The notes under the pieces are model-generated. The model searched no databases and was not told the origin of the DNA. It saw only the letters and a list, made by a program, of their open reading frames with translations. Both the position numbers and the translations under genes were made by a program. A DNA stretch of 64,000 nucleotides from Berberis thunbergii (taxonomy: Eukaryota > Streptophyta > Magnoliopsida > Ranunculales > Berberidaceae): contig QNQO01002041.1 in assembly GCA_003290165.1 (NCBI GenBank), positions 62,001 through 126,000 on the forward strand, read 5' to 3'. This document shows positions 42,060 through 55,440 of the stretch, one piece after another (within the stretch, counting starts at the first letter, position 1; every line of letters starts with the position of its first letter).

Positions 42060-42248
42060 TAACGCCACTTAGATAGCGCTTTTTTAAAGAGCTATCCAAG
42101 TGGGCACTAGGATAGCGCTTATTTGTCTTAAAAAAAAACAAAAAAAAACACTACAATAGCGCTTTTAAATTTTTTTTCAGTTAAGCGCTATCTTAGTTAT
42201 GTCTTAGATAGCGCTTTAAAAAACGCTATGAGAAAAAACGTTACCAAA
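42060..42248. repeat. Subterminal TAGCGCT repeats, left end of fourth CACTA
   Basis: Units such as GATAGCGCTTTTTTAAAGAG and AGCGCTATCTTAGTTATG. The array is interrupted by the Athila at 42254 and continues at 55350-55440. Confidence 0.85.
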
Positions 42249-42253
42249 GCTAC

Positions 42254-44213
42254 TGATGCAGATTTAACTAACCTAAATAAATAGGTTAATTTAACCTAAT
42301 TTTAATAACTGCAAGTGCACAGTGTCTAACTGGTAGACAAGGGCAAGTACAGGTCGATCCCACAAGGACTGTGGTTGCAATTAAATTTCAGGGTTTATTT
42401 AAACTACTTTAAATGGGGTTACAGCAATTTAAAATATCTAAACTAAAAAATCAAATTAAAAAACAAAATATAAAGTTTTAAAGAATATGAGAAAGGAAAC
42501 CAAGGCATTGAATCCACCACAGGTTCTTTGAGATTTGTGTAATCAAAAATATTGTTTTCAAGATTTAACATGACTAACCTAAAGATTAATCTAAGTTCAC
42601 AATTGATTTCAGCATATGTATAAACCCCTAGCATTGTGTGTCTTCTTACGGCACACACAATCACAAGTTTATTTTAACTAATTTTAATCCCTAGCATTGC
42701 GTGTCTTCTTACGGCACACACAATCACAGATTCAGATTAATTGATTAAATCAGACTTTTGAATTTCAATAAAGAGTATTTCTAACTACCGACTAGTCTAG
42801 ATAATTAATCAGGATATAATCAGTGAAAGCAAATTATTGAAAATCATAAATCAAATGTGTTTAACGTAAGCATAAAGAAAACAATAAATTTAAATACACA
42901 AACTCTAGGAAACCCTATGGTTTCATCGTAGCCTTGGCGAATGGTTTAGCTGGTCATGGTAGCGGTGAGCACAACGTCAATGGAGGTGGAAATCATCTCT
43001 GCACGGACGCGAATCCCGAGAAAACTGGCCAAAAGCACTCTGTGGTGGCTCTTACAAATCGCTGGGGTGTGAATAGCCAAATAACCAAATAAACCGATTC
43101 CCGCCTCTGCTATAGTAGTGCTACAGTACTGCTACAGGCCGGTCGTCTTCTCCAGCGCGACGGTGCTCTCGCGGTGGTTTTCTTTGCTCCTCGCGACCTC
43201 CCTCGACCTCCAATTGATTCTAGAACCTGCACAAGAAGAACAAAGGTGAGGAAACACCAATAAAACAGCACAAATAAAGGGAGAGAAATCGAGAGGGGAC
43301 TCCCTGTTTCAGCGACGGTGGTGCACCGCGGTGAGGTCTTTCTGTGGTGATTAGACGGTGGCGGAGAGACGGTAAGGATGCCTGGAAGAGGAGAGGACTG
43401 AGAGGAGAGGAGAACGGCCTGTGGCTCTGTCGCGAGGCGAAATAGAGTCGCGGTGGTTGCGGCTCTGTTTCGCGGCGGTGGTTGCTGAGGTGGTGCGTTC
43501 TACTCGCGACGGTGGCTGTGAGAGAGAGAGAAGTGGAGGAATAGAGCGGGAACCGGGAAGGAGTTCGAGACGAAGAGAAGAATCAGAGACGAAAAGAAGG
43601 TTCTGTGGCGAGGCGGAACAGAGTCGCGGTGGTTGCGGCTCTGTTTCGCGGCTGTGGTGGTCGTTGCGATTCTGGTGGCGAGGTTGCTGGACGGTGGATG
43701 GCGGCAGTGAGGATGATGGAACAGAGAGAAGGATGGTAGAAAGTGGCGGCTGATGGTAGAGGACGAGGAGGAAGGGTGATGACGGGATTATCGCTACCGG
43801 CTCTCCTATCGAGCGAGGGTTGCCGGCAGGGTGGTGTGGTGGCTGGAAAAGAGATGAGGGGAGAGGGGCTGTGGAAAAGGATAGAATGAGAGATCCCCGG
43901 TTCTCTAAGATTAGGGGAGCTAAATAGGGTTCTATTATCTTGGGCTTGGGTTTTTAGGTTAGCATTTTTGGATTTGGGCTTAGGTTAAATTAGGTGGATC
44001 TAGGTTTACTAGGGTTAGGTTTAGATATGTGACTCTCTGCTTTGTACCACCACTAGAATCGACCAATTGTCTGTCGCCTTAATACCATTTCATCGTTAAC
44101 GCTCAAATTCCTGCCAAGACATGAAAACGAAATAATTATTATAAATTATAATAATCGAAACACTAACATATATAAATTAAGGGATATATTATGTAATAAT
44201 TATGTGAATATCA
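42254..44213 (-). repeat. 3' LTR of Athila
   Basis: 1960 bp, nearly identical to 53385-55344. The terminal dinucleotides TG..CA are intact. Frames inside (for example 43421-43753) recur in the other LTR and are not genes. Confidence 0.95.
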
Positions 44214-44227
44214 AATACCCCCAAACC
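44214..44227 (-). promoter_or_regulatory. Polypurine tract of Athila (likely)
   Basis: On the element strand GGTTTGGGGGTATT borders the 3' LTR directly. It is G-rich but interrupted by T, so this is a likely rather than certain second-strand primer. Confidence 0.5.
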
Positions 44228-46408
44228 TATATTTTGCTAGTCCTCGAGCAAAACAATAAAATAAAATCTAACTCACTTTCGCAGGAATCATCGGTTGCAC
44301 TTACCTTAAACGTGCAACAAGGCTTTAAACCCCTAGATTACCTCTAGTGGACGAGTTATAGTCTCGTGAGGGTTTCCAGAAATGTTACCCACAAACATTA
44401 TGACTTAATAAATTTCCAAAACATGGTAACTCGATCTATTATCCTCAGAGTAAGAATTTAGCTACCAAAAATTTTTGAAAATAGCTAACAGTCTCACAAT
44501 AATATATCAAAGAGTTTCACAACCATTTAATAATACCCAAAGGTTAAATAAATTTCATCAATTATTTCCAACTCGAAGTGTGTGTGTGCATGCCTTATCA
44601 ACATAACTTTTTATTTCAGAGTAAAACAATTACTAAATTTCCTGTAGAAAGTTTGTTTTGACTTCAAACCTCTCATGTCACTCACAATGAAACACTCAGA
44701 GATTTGATATTTCACTCAGTTTATATGTGAGGAAAAGAGTAAATAATGGAAAACAATCATCTCACATATAGTAATATGAATAACGGACTTTTCAAGAATG
44801 GAATGAATATGATCTCATGGACAGGAATATCAATTACTTTTGAGAATGTTAAATCATGCACCATAGTTCTTATTTATTTAATCTCCACATCTACGAAACT
44901 AACCATCTCTTAAGATCAACTAGGACTTTAATAGGTTGTAATGGGTCTTAGGTAATGGCTAGCAAAGAATGGAAAAAGGTATACGAAAAATCTCTAAGAA
45001 TGTATATACCCATTAAACTAACACAAGGGCTATGAAGAGTAAATCAATGTTCTAACCAACGTTACTTTTTTTTTTTTTTTATTGACATCGCTTTTCTTTC
45101 TTTCTTTTTTTTTTTTTTTTTTTTTTTTTTTTCAACTACATGCTTTTCCTCTTCTACTCAATAGAATGTTTCAACACTGATGACTCGTGGGATATTTGAT
45201 TTTGTTCTTTCTAATTGCCCATTTCCAACTAACATTCATCCATATACATTCTTAGATAAATTGGGTATTGATAAGGGGTTAACAAATAAAAGGCTATCAA
45301 CGGCTCAAAGGGCTTCACAAGGGAACTAATGAGTGGGTAAGTAAAAAGGCTAGAGAAGGTTTAAGAAAAACTTGCCTACATCATTTCTTAAGTTCAGGTT
45401 GGTATTATGACATCTCAACTAAATAAACTAAAAAGTTCTAGTGCAATAATTTAATTTTAATGTCATTCTCAAAGCAATTGATAAGAAAAATGAGAATAAT
45501 GAGATCATCAACAACTTAATGCGAACTTAAGAAAAATTAGAGTAAATTTATCTAACACTCAGAAAGAAAAGAATGGCTCAAAACTTTCACTGGTTAAGTC
45601 TCCACTATTATTCTAAGGTTTTCTAGCTCATATCTCACTCATCAACTTCAAATCATGCTAATATGGCTTATAGTGCAAAAAGTAATCGAGTTGAAAAAAA
45701 TCTTATGAAATAAATTTAACTTAAAGATAATATCAAACCATATGCTTTCCTATTGATATATAAAAGTGACAAGTGAAAGCATGAATTCCTCAAATTTAAA
45801 GGCATACTTGAAAGCACATCCTCTTCATTGGAAAGAAACTTAGATTTGAATGCATTTTCAAATCGAAAATTTTCACATATTCATACTTAACTATGTATTC
45901 AATGGAGATTGAGTAGAATACAATAGTCAATTGTGAAATACATTTCATTTCAAAATTTTCAAAAAATGCAGAAAAAATCTTAAACGTCACCCCCAAACCT
46001 AAACCAAACATTGTCCTCAATGTATAAAATGATGATCATGACAAATGCAGGAGAAAGAAAAGATGAGAGTTAAAGTGATATTACCATGGGAAAGTTTTTA
46101 CCAATTTCGATGAGATCTTCTACCAATGAACGCTCAGAGACATAAGAACTGTGGACTCATCATGATAAATTGATAAAAACAAGACAGGACACAAATAAAA
46201 TAAAATAAAAAATAATAATAATAATAATAATAATAATTACATGGTATCAGTTGTAATTCAAAATTGTTACGGAGCTAACGAGTATGAGTGAAATGCAACT
46301 AGAAAAGACTCGAAAATCAATCCAGACTAACCATAATGATACAACTGAAGCTAGGTTGCCTCCTAGGAGCGCTTGGTTTAACGTCGTCAGCCCGACATCT
46401 ATGCTTCC
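44228..46408 (-). other. Athila 3' non-coding region
   Basis: About 2.2 kb between the pol stop and the polypurine tract. It is AT-rich with long T-runs (45068-45132), a TAA microsatellite (46209-46236), and no open frame over 75 codons on the element strand. No signal-peptide or transmembrane gene of the env-like kind is recognisable. Confidence 0.7.
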
Positions 46409-49400
46409 TCAATCTGAGTACACAGGATCCTCTAAGAACAACACATCAACCTCGACTTCTGATGTAGGCAACTCTAAAAATGGTTTAAGACGCTGACCAT
46501 TGACTTTAAAAGCACGACCATCTTTAGGATCAACAATTTCCACAGCTCCATGTGGAAACACTGTTTTCACCGTGTAAGGTCCAGACCATCGAGATCGCAA
46601 CTTGCCAGGAAATAGACGCAACCGAGAATTAAATAACAAAACCTTTTGGAAAGGTTCAAAGGACTTGCGAAGAATAGATTTATCATGAAATACCTTCGTT
46701 CGTTCTTTGTAGATTTTAGCACTTTGGTAAGCATCATTCCTAATCTCATCTAACTCATCGAGTTGGAGCTTACGATGTGATCCAGCCTCACCTATATCAA
46801 AATTAAAGGTCTTGATAGCCCAGTAAGCACGATGTTCTAATTCTACAGGCAAATGACATGCCTTACCAAAAACAAGTCTATATGGAGACATTCCAAGTGG
46901 GGTCTTAAACGCTGTCCTATAAGCCCAAAGAGCGTCATTCAGCCGTTGTGACCAATCCTTACGGTCTGGTCGAACAGTTTTCTCCAAAATATGTTTAATT
47001 TCCCGGTTGGATATTTCAACTTGCCCACTTGTTTGTGGATGATATGGAGTACCTACTTTATGAGTGATGGAGTATTTCTTAACTAGCAGTTCGAACGGTC
47101 TATTACAAAAATGAGAACCACCATCACTTATCACAGCACGCGGAGTACCAAAACGAGAGAAGATGTTATCTTTTAGAAATTTAACCACAACCTTGTGGTC
47201 ATTCGTTTTGCAAGGTACCGCCTCTACCCATTTAGAAACATAATCAACAGCTAAAAGAATGTAAAGATAGCCAAATGATGGAGGGAAAGGTCCCATGAAA
47301 TCAATACCCCAAACATCAAAAATCTCCACAATGAGAATGTTAGTGAGAGGCATCATATTCCTACGAGAGATGGAACCCATTCGTTGGCATCTATCACATG
47401 TAGCACAAAATGCATGGGTGTCCCGAAAAATAGTCGGCCAGTAAAAGCCACACTGCAGAATCTTTGCAGCTGTCTTTTTAGAACTAAAGTGACCTCCACA
47501 CGCCTGATCATGACAAAAGGAAATGATACTATGAAATTCACTCTCTGGAACACATCTCCTAATGACCTGATCGGGACAATACTTAAATAAATAAGGATCG
47601 TCCCAGAAGAAATGTCTGACCTCAGCAAGAAATTTAGTTTTATCTTGTTTAGACCAATTAGAAGGGAGTTGACCTGTAACAAGGTAATTCACAATATCTG
47701 CATACCAAGGTAGCTGGGAGATAGCAAGTAATTGCTCATCAGGAAAGGATTCATTCAAGGGCACATCTGCAATGGATGATTCTACAAGAAGTCTAGACAA
47801 ATGGTCAGCTACAACATTTTCGGAACCCTTCTTGTCCCGAATCTCAATATCAAACTCCTGTAACAATAGGACCCAACGAATCAAGCGTGGCTTAGCATCC
47901 CTTTTAGAAAAAAGGTACTTCAGTGCTGCATGATCAGTAAAAATGATAACTTTGGATCCTATCAGGTATGACCGAAATTTGTCCAATGCAAAGACAATAG
48001 CGAGTAACTCCTTCTCCGTGGTGGAGTAATTGAGTTGTGCATCTTGTAGAGTCCTACTGGCATAATAGATAACATAGGGCTTTTTGTCCACCCGTTGTCC
48101 TAAGACAGCTCCAACCGCAAAATCAGAAGCATCACACATAAGCTCAAAAGGTAAATTCCAATTAGGAGGTTGGATGATTGGAGATGAAGTCAACAATTGT
48201 TTAAGCTTTTCAAATGCGTTCAAACAGTCTTCGTCAAAGACGAAGGCAGAGTCCTTAGCAAGTAAATTGCATAAAGGACGAGTAGCCTTGCTAAAATCCT
48301 TAATGAACCTACGGTAAAAACCAGCATGGCCTAGAAAAGATCTAATGTCTTTCACCGTCTTCGGTGGTGGAAGACTCAAGATTAAATCAATTTTTGCTTT
48401 GTCAACTGCAATGCCCTTGTTAGAAATTATGTGCCCAAGAACTATACCTTGCCTAACCATAAAATGACATTTCTCCCAATTCAGGACAAGACTTTTCTCT
48501 TCACACCTCTTTAACACTAGGGTTAAATGATGCAAACACTCATCAAATGAATCCCCAAACACGGAGAAGTCATCCATGAACACCTCAAGAAACCTTTCAA
48601 CCATATCCGAGAAAATACTAAGCATACACCTCTGAAAGGTGGCGGGTGCGTTACACAACCCAAAAGGCATTCTCCGATAAGCAAAAGTCCCAAAAGGGCA
48701 AGTGAATGTAGTTTTCTCTTGATCTTCGGGTGCAATGGGGATTTGGTTATAACCGGAATATCCATCAAGAAAACAATAGTAATCATGTCCGGCTAACCTC
48801 TCAAGCATCTGATCGATAAAAGGGAGAGGAAAATGATCTTTCCTCGTGCTTAAGTTCAACTTACGGTAGTCAATACAAACTCGCCATCCAGTGGTCATGC
48901 GGGTAGGCACTAACTCATTCCTATCATTTGTGACTACAGTTACCCCTGATTTCTTGGGAACAACCTGAACTGGACTGACCCAAGAGCTATCCGAAATGGG
49001 GTAAATAATACCAGTATCCAACAATTTGAGCATTTCGGCTCGGACAACCTCCTTAAGATTAGGATTAAGCCTACGTTGCATTTCACGTGAAGTTTTGGCA
49101 TTATCTTCCATATGAATACGATGCATGCAAACAGTTGGACTTATTCCTTTAATATCCGCTATAGTCCACCCAAGTGATGCCTTATGTTCTTTCAGAACAT
49201 TTAGCAATTTACTTTCCTGTTCAGCAGTCAATGTTGATGAAATAATAACAGGTAAAGTATCATCAGAACCTAAAAACTTATATTTGAGGGTGTCTGGTAA
49301 TGGTTTAAGGTCAAGCTTGGGTGGCTTCTCAACTGAAGGGACGGGTTTTGACTCACTAAGTGGAAGGGGTTCAACTTTAGACCTCCATGAATAACTAGGA

Positions 49401-51430
49401 ACCATACTAGGGGGTGCATCAAGCAAAGCATTCATTTCCCTAATGGAATTATTAATATCGAAGTCTAGACCAGAATGAGTCAAACAAACCGTTAGGGGGT
49501 CATCTAAGGCGGACTGCGGAAAAGAATTTTCCACCAAACTCTCGATCATGTCAACCTCATGGATGTCTTCAGACTCGGGGGGTTGTTGACTAACATTAAA
49601 AACATTGAGTTCGACAGTCATGTTGCCAAATGACAATTTCATAATTCCATTCCTGCAGTTAATAATGGCATTGGATGTGGCCAAAAATGGTCGACCCAAA
49701 ATGATTGGGATGTGACTCGAGGGATTGTGAACAGGTTGTGTATCAAGAACTATAAAGTCCACAGGATAATAGAATTTTTCAACCTTGATAATCACATCCT
49801 CTATAACCCCACGGGGGACTCTGACAGACCTATCTGCCAATTGCAGTGTCACTCTAGTCGGTTTTAACTCACCAAGACCTAATTGCTCATAAACAGAATA
49901 TGGCAATAAATTAACACTCGCCCCTAAATCCAATAATGCCTTATCTATCATATGATCACCGATAATACAAGAAATAGTCGGGCAACCAGGATCCCTATAC
50001 TTAGGCGGGGTTCTGTGTTGAATAATGGAGCTCACTTGCTCGGTGAGGAAGGCTCTCTTTTGCACATGTAGCTTCCGCTTCTGTGTGCAAAGATCCTTCA
50101 AAAACTTGGCGTAGCTAGGAACTTGCTTGATAGCATCGAGTAGTGGGATATTTATGTGGACTTGTCTGAAAATTTCCATTACATCGGTTACATTTGTTCC
50201 TTTCTTTGCAGGAGCTAACCGTGATGGAAACGGGGCTCTAGGCAAGTGAGATGCATGAGTGGGGTCAGAGTCAACATGAGCATCTGTAGAAGGTGAGGCT
50301 TTATCAGCCTCCTTATCAGATGGAGATACAACCTGTTTTGACTTAGACGTGGATGCACCAATACTCAAATCGGGCATTTGTACTCGATTGTCAACCTGTT
50401 TTCCACTCCTAAGGGTAGTAATAGATTGGACATCTTCATTGTATGACTCAGATGTACTACCAACTGCGAATTGACCCTTTGGGTTTGGAACAGGTTGACT
50501 AGGAAATCTCCCTGGCTCTCTCTCAGAAGAAGACTGAGTAATCTTACTCACAGCTATCTCAAGTCTTTGAGTCGTGGCTTTCAACTCAGATATGTCCTTA
50601 GAATTCTGATCCATTATACTTGCTGAGCGGTGCAAAAGCTGATTAATCGTTTCCTCTAAACTTGATGTGTTGGATGGATGAACTTGGTTATGGTGGGGCC
50701 TAACAGGGTTAGGGGCTTGAGGAGCCTGGGAAACAACAACAGGTCCCCCTTGGTGTGGGCCATGGGCCCAGGAGAGACTTGGATGTTTGGCGAACCCTGA
50801 CTGGTAATAGTTAGGTTGCGGATGATTGCCAGGTCGCCGTATCGCATTAAAAGCGTTGACTTGCTCAGCATAGTATGCAGGATAATCGTTCTGCAAGTCA
50901 CAATTAGCTATTGAATGACCAGGACTCGAACACGCAGCACATACTTCAGATGAAGCGTTTGCGGGAAGTGCAGGTTGAGCCAAATTCAAGAGTGCATCTA
51001 TCTTTTGAGTCATGGTCATAACAGCCGTCTCTAACTTTGAGGCAGAAGGGGGTTGGACAGATGTATCTCTAACTTCATATATACCGCCCTTACGCCTATC
51101 AGACTCTTTTCTCGAATAATCCCATTGCTGAGAATTTTCGGAAAGCGTCTCAAAAAATTCCCAAATTTCACTGACGCTCATTTTCATTAATGACCCACCA
51201 CTAGTGGCATCAATCATACGACGGTTTTGAGGGGTTAAACCGTCTTGAAAGTATTGAACTAGCCGCCACTTCTCGAATCCATGGTGGGGACACTTTACAA
51301 TGAGCTCATTGAACCTTTCCCAACATTCATAGAAATGTTCACCCTCCTTTTGTTGAAAATTAGATAAATCTCGTCGGAGGGCATTTGTTTTATGAACGGG
51401 GAAGTATTTTGTCAAGAACTTTCTTGACAA
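46409..51430 (-). CDS. Athila gag-protease-RT-RNase H-integrase polyprotein
   Basis: 1673 codons without a stop; the methionine at 51430 is internal to gag. Gag occupies about residues 1-320, with [20 protein letters not shown] and a CCHC knuckle [14 protein letters not shown] at 164-177. Protease has [12 protein letters not shown], catalytic Asp 501. Reverse transcriptase (about 795-1010) has [23 protein letters not shown] and the active site FMDDFS at 951-956. RNase H begins at [13 protein letters not shown], 1099. Integrase has an HHCC finger (1300-1348) and the triad Asp 1377 (GIDFMG), Asp 1436 (VISDGG) and Glu 1472 (GQVEIS), spaced D-35-E. No chromodomain follows. The wording places it in the Athila lineage. 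All catalytic residues are in place. Confidence 0.95.
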   Translation of the reverse strand: MSRKFLTKYFPVHKTNALRRDLSNFQQKEGEHFYECWERFNELIVKCPHHGFEKWRLVQYFQDGLTPQNRRMIDATSGGSLMKMSVSEIWEFFETLSENSQQWDYSRKESDRRKGGIYEVRDTSVQPPSASKLETAVMTMTQKIDALLNLAQPALPANASSEVCAACSSPGHSIANCDLQNDYPAYYAEQVNAFNAIRRPGNHPQPNYYQSGFAKHPSLSWAHGPHQGGPVVVSQAPQAPNPVRPHHNQVHPSNTSSLEETINQLLHRSASIMDQNSKDISELKATTQRLEIAVSKITQSSSEREPGRFPSQPVPNPKGQFAVGSTSESYNEDVQSITTLRSGKQVDNRVQMPDLSIGASTSKSKQVVSPSDKEADKASPSTDAHVDSDPTHASHLPRAPFPSRLAPAKKGTNVTDVMEIFRQVHINIPLLDAIKQVPSYAKFLKDLCTQKRKLHVQKRAFLTEQVSSIIQHRTPPKYRDPGCPTISCIIGDHMIDKALLDLGASVNLLPYSVYEQLGLGELKPTRVTLQLADRSVRVPRGVIEDVIIKVEKFYYPVDFIVLDTQPVHNPSSHIPIILGRPFLATSNAIINCRNGIMKLSFGNMTVELNVFNVSQQPPESEDIHEVDMIESLVENSFPQSALDDPLTVCLTHSGLDFDINNSIREMNALLDAPPSMVPSYSWRSKVEPLPLSESKPVPSVEKPPKLDLKPLPDTLKYKFLGSDDTLPVIISSTLTAEQESKLLNVLKEHKASLGWTIADIKGISPTVCMHRIHMEDNAKTSREMQRRLNPNLKEVVRAEMLKLLDTGIIYPISDSSWVSPVQVVPKKSGVTVVTNDRNELVPTRMTTGWRVCIDYRKLNLSTRKDHFPLPFIDQMLERLAGHDYYCFLDGYSGYNQIPIAPEDQEKTTFTCPFGTFAYRRMPFGLCNAPATFQRCMLSIFSDMVERFLEVFMDDFSVFGDSFDECLHHLTLVLKRCEEKSLVLNWEKCHFMVRQGIVLGHIISNKGIAVDKAKIDLILSLPPPKTVKDIRSFLGHAGFYRRFIKDFSKATRPLCNLLAKDSAFVFDEDCLNAFEKLKQLLTSSPIIQPPNWNLPFELMCDASDFAVGAVLGQRVDKKPYVIYYASRTLQDAQLNYSTTEKELLAIVFALDKFRSYLIGSKVIIFTDHAALKYLFSKRDAKPRLIRWVLLLQEFDIEIRDKKGSENVVADHLSRLLVESSIADVPLNESFPDEQLLAISQLPWYADIVNYLVTGQLPSNWSKQDKTKFLAEVRHFFWDDPYLFKYCPDQVIRRCVPESEFHSIISFCHDQACGGHFSSKKTAAKILQCGFYWPTIFRDTHAFCATCDRCQRMGSISRRNMMPLTNILIVEIFDVWGIDFMGPFPPSFGYLYILLAVDYVSKWVEAVPCKTNDHKVVVKFLKDNIFSRFGTPRAVISDGGSHFCNRPFELLVKKYSITHKVGTPYHPQTSGQVEISNREIKHILEKTVRPDRKDWSQRLNDALWAYRTAFKTPLGMSPYRLVFGKACHLPVELEHRAYWAIKTFNFDIGEAGSHRKLQLDELDEIRNDAYQSAKIYKERTKVFHDKSILRKSFEPFQKVLLFNSRLRLFPGKLRSRWSGPYTVKTVFPHGAVEIVDPKDGRAFKVNGQRLKPFLELPTSEVEVDVLFLEDPVYSD

Positions 51431-51492
51431 TGCATCCCATGATGTGATGGATCCTATCTCTAATGCATTTAACCACGATTTCGCCTTGTCTT

Positions 51493-51858
51493 TTAGAGAA
51501 AAGGAAATAATCTAAGACGGACCGAATCATCAGAAAAGTTTTGGTACTTCAGGGTAGCGCAAATGTCAAGAAATTCTTTGACATGAAGATAAGGGTCTTC
51601 TTTCTCAAAACCATAAAAAGTGGGCAAGAGATGAATAATAGATGGTTTGAGTTCAAAACTATTTGCATTTGTCTCAGGTAAGACAATGCAAGATGGAGCA
51701 CTACTAGGAAGAGGGGCGAAGTAATCCTTAAAGGCCTTCCCCTCAGCCATCTCAGTGGACAAGGATGATGAACCTAAATAGGTAATGGGGACTTCAACGA
51801 ACTCTTCGAATTCTTGTCGAACAAGTCTACTCTTAGAATCGCGCACCCAAGTATGCAT
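51493..51858 (-). pseudogene. Athila gag N-terminus, separated by a frameshift
   Basis: An open frame from ATG at 51858 encoding the first part of Athila gag: FKDYFAPLPSSAPSCIVLPE, then LHVKEFLDICATLKYQNFSD and [10 protein letters not shown]. It meets a stop at 51493. The continuation is in the next frame, so one base is missing in a T-run at about 51505-51510. The gag-pol frame of 46409-51430 carries on immediately after. Athila proteins usually start here, so this copy cannot make full-length gag without frameshifting. Confidence 0.88.
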
Positions 51859-53360
51859 AAACTAATGGAAAACGAAGGTGCAAAGTCAACACTCCTAAAT
51901 AAATTTTTTTTTTTTTAAAGCACTAACTCTAACAATATACACAGACTGACACGCAATCAGCAACCAACAAATGCACAAGAAACATGCCTCCCTAAGCAAT
52001 CAACGTTTTTGAGATCAATTATCTTTTTATTTTTGGGGGACAATTATTTCTTATGTAATCTTTATGACAAGGCAATGGGTGCTACAAGTTGATCCTAAGA
52101 GTATACACTTTACCCCACAAAGTTCAAAATCAGTAGGCTAGAGTTTTGTTTCAAAGAAACCGGATTATCGCACAAGAGAAGGAGGTCACAATGGTCCAAT
52201 TAAGTACTTCCTTGTGCTACCGCTCTGTAAGCCAGTAGATGTGAGAACGATGTGACGTTGGATATACACTCGAGGCTTGTGTTCTTAACCCAAAACTGTT
52301 GGTTACACCAATTCTTCTTGTGGATCGTAGCTTACTTATGACTCGGCGTACCGGGTAAATTACCCTTGTGGCAGTGGCCTCTCGGAGTTCATTGAATGAT
52401 TAAACCCATCGTCACTTTCAGTTTGGTCAACACAAAAATTATTGGACTCACCTTGGTCTTGGTTGTCCTATGAACACCGTACCTAAAAGATGGCTCTATC
52501 TAACTTGCTAATTGATTTTAATTATATTAGGCTATTGGTTGCACACAGCTGGAGTGATGAGGTGGGGATATCAAGTCCCACCAGTTTCTATTTATAAGCT
52601 GGGTCTGCTTATTACTAAAGTTTAGCATCCACAATTGCAGAAATTTAACATCCAATCACACAATTTCAATCAATTACACCAAGCACCCTGGTCGCTAATA
52701 CGTTGCGTGTGAGAGAAATACTTACAGTGTGCGTATTCCAATCTGCAAAAAAAAAAAAAAAAAGTTAGCACAATTCAAAAAAAAAAAAAAAAAAAAAATG
52801 TCCGACTTCTTTTTATCCGTTTCACTCAACACACAAGCACATGCAAATAAATTTACTGGTCTTGGTCTTAAAAGTCGGACTTCTAAATCACAAGAAATTA
52901 TTGGGTAACAATTAAAATTGTTTCCCTATATTTTCTTTTGACTTAGAGAATTTAGGGTTTTTTTTTTTTTTTTGTGATTAAACGAAATGAAAAATAGTAG
53001 AGTTTAAAAATTATTACACCACACGCTCGTAAAACGAGGTGAAAATAAAATTAAAACTCTCCTCACAAAATAAAAATAAAAAACTTTGCTTGATGTTCAG
53101 CAGGATCGTTCAATTTTCTCGAGAAGCGTGTAATCTGTAATATATGCTTCCTACCTTAACCTGCAAAAATAAAAGAAACAAAAACAAGTATCAAAACTTC
53201 TAAGACTTAAAAGAAATAACTAAAAAATAAAATCAAGCCTATCCTAAAAGCAAAAGCAATAGCAATCTATATCTGACCTAATTTTTTTTTTTTTTTTTTT
53301 TATTAACCTAAACTACAAACTAGTGAAAATAAACTCTTGAATTCAATTACACCGTTACAG
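51859..53360 (-). other. Athila 5' leader
   Basis: 1.5 kb of untranslated leader between the primer site and gag, with several A/T homopolymer tracts (51901-51917, 52748-52800, 52960-52973, 53281-53303) and no convincing gene. Confidence 0.65.
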
Positions 53361-53378
53361 TCCCCGGCAACGGCGCCA
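53361..53378 (-). promoter_or_regulatory. Primer binding site, tRNA-Asp
   Basis: TCCCCGGCAACGGCGCCA on the plus strand equals the last 18 bases of plant tRNA-Asp(GTC) including CCA, 6 bp from the LTR. tRNA-Asp priming is known for Athila. Confidence 0.92.
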
Positions 53379-53384
53379 AAAACT

Positions 53385-55344
53385 TGATGCAGATTTAACT
53401 AACCTAAATAAATAGGTTAATTTAACCTAATTTTAATAACTGCAAGTGCACAGTGTCTAACTGGTAGACAAGGGCAAGTACAGGTCGATCCCACAAGGAC
53501 TGTGGTTGCAATTAAATTTCAGGGTTTATTTAAACTAATTTAAATGGGGTTACAGCAATTTAAAATATCTAAACTAAAAAATCAAATTAAAAAACAAAAT
53601 ATAAAGTTTTAAAGAATATGAGAAAGGAAACCAAGGCATTGAATCCACCACAGGTTCTTTGAGATTTGTGTAATCAAAAATATTGTTTTCAAGATTTAAC
53701 ATGACTAACCTAAAGATTAATCTAAGTTCACAATTGATTTCAGCATATGTATAAACCCCTAGCATTGTGTGTCTTCTTACGGCACACACAATCACAAGTT
53801 TATTTTAACTAATCTTAATCCCTAGCATTGCGTGTCTTCTTACGGCACACACAATCACAGATTTAGATTAATTGATTAAATCAGACTTTTGAATTTCAAT
53901 AAAGAGTATTTCTAACTACCGACTAGTCTAGATAATTAATCAGGATATAATCAGTGAAAGCAAATTATTGAAAATCATAAATCAAATGTGTTTAACGTAA
54001 GCATAAAGAAAACAATAAATTTAAATACACAAACTCTAGGAAACCCTATGGTTTCATCATAGCCTTGGCGAATGGTTTAGCTGGTCATGGTAGCGGTGAG
54101 CACAACGTCAATGGAGGTGGAAATCATCTCTGCACGGACGCGAATCCCGAGAAAACTGGCCAAAAGCACTCTGTGGTGGCTCTTACAAATCGCTAGGGTG
54201 TGAATAGCCAAATAACCAAATAAACCGATTCCCGCCTCTGCTACAGTAGTGCTACAGTAGTGCTACAGGCCGGTCATCTTCTCCAGCGCGACGGTGCTCT
54301 CGCGGTGGTTTTCTTTGCTCCTCGCGACCTCCCTCGACCTCCAATTGATTCTAGAACCTGCACAAGAAGAACAAAGGTGAGGAAACACCAATAAAACAGC
54401 ACAAATAAAGGGAGAGAAATCGAGAGGGGACTCCCTGTTTCAGCGACGGTGGTGCACCGCGGTGAGGTCTTTCTGTGGTGATTAGACGGTGGCGGAGAGA
54501 CGGTAAGGATGCCTGGAAGAGGAGAGGACTGAGAGGAGAGGAGAACGGCCTGTGGCTCTGTCGCGAGGCGAAACAGAGTCGCGGTGGTTGCGGCTCTGTT
54601 TCGCGGCGGTGGTTGCTGAGGTGGTGCGTTCTACTCGCGACGGTGGCTGTGAGAGAGAGAGAAGTGGAGGAATAGAGCGGGAACCGGGAAGGAGTTCGAG
54701 ACGAAGAGAAGAATCAGAGACGAAAAGAAGGTTCTGTGGCGAGGCGGAACAGAGTCGCGGTGGTTGCGGCTCTGTTTCGCGGCTGTGGTGGTCGTTGCGA
54801 TTCTGGTGGCGAGGTTGCTGGACGGTGGATGGCGGCGGTGAGGATGATGGAACAGAGAGAAGGATGGTAGAAAGTGGCGGCTGATGGTAGAGGACGAGGA
54901 GGAAGGGTGATGACGGGATTATCGCTACCGGCTCTCCTATCGAGCGAGGGTTGCCGGCAGGGTGGTGTGGTGGCTGGAAAAGAGATGAGGGGAGAGGGGC
55001 TGTGGAAAAGGATAGAATGAGAGATCCCCGGTTCTCTAAGATTAGGGGAGCTAAATAGGGTTCTATTATCTTGGGCTTGGGTTTTTAGGTTAGCATTTTT
55101 GGATTTGGGCTTAGGTTAAATTAGGTGGATCTAGGTTTACTAGGGTTAGGTTTAGATATGTGACTCTCTGCTTTGTACCACCACTAGAATCGACCAATTG
55201 TCTGTCGCCTTAATACCATTTCATCGTTAACGCTCAAATTCCTGCCAAGACATGAAAACGAAATAATTATTATAAATTATAATAATCGAAACACTAACAT
55301 ATATAAATTAAGGGATATATTATGTAATAATTATGTGAATATCA
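53385..55344 (-). repeat. 5' LTR of Athila
   Basis: 1960 bp, matches 42254-44213 with about ten scattered substitutions. Followed at 55345 by the GCTAC duplication. Confidence 0.95.
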
Positions 55345-55349
55345 GCTAC

Positions 55350-55440
55350 CACAGCGCTTTTAAAGTGCTTGCATAGCGCTTCCAAAGCGCTATGCTACTT
55401 ACATTTAGGATAGCGCTTCCGAATAAAAGCGGGAGATCAA
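55350..55440. repeat. Subterminal repeats of fourth CACTA, continued
   Basis: CACAGCGCTTTTAAAGTGC, GCATAGCGCTTCCAAAGCGC and GATAGCGCTTCCG complete the left array split by the Athila. Confidence 0.85.

Larger units (their letters stand above)
42254..55344 (-). mobile_element. Young Athila-type Ty3/gypsy retrotransposon (13.1 kb)
   Basis: Both LTRs are present, each 1960 bp, starting TGATGCAG and ending GAATATCA on the plus strand. The 5-bp duplication GCTAC is at 42249-42253 and 55345-55349. The primer site matches tRNA-Asp, and there is one 1673-codon frame covering gag to integrase. Comparing the LTRs by eye I find about ten single-base differences and no indels, so the insertion is recent. 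A non-coding region of about 2.2 kb follows pol, where some Athila elements hold an env-like gene. A one-base deletion in gag is the only coding defect I see. Confidence 0.95.

Noticed and set aside
43421..43753. Arginine-rich protein gene, repeated at 54552-54884
   Set aside because: Both lie inside the two Athila LTRs at the same relative position. LTR sequence, not a duplicated host gene.
46409..51430. Counting the 1673-codon frame as a complete gag-pol gene with its start at 51430
   Set aside because: Homologous gag sequence continues upstream in another frame (51493-51858), so the methionine at 51430 is internal and the frame is a frameshifted remainder.
53361..53378. tRNA-Asp gene
   Set aside because: Only the last 18 bases of the tRNA are matched and they sit 6 bp from an LTR, so this is a primer binding site.
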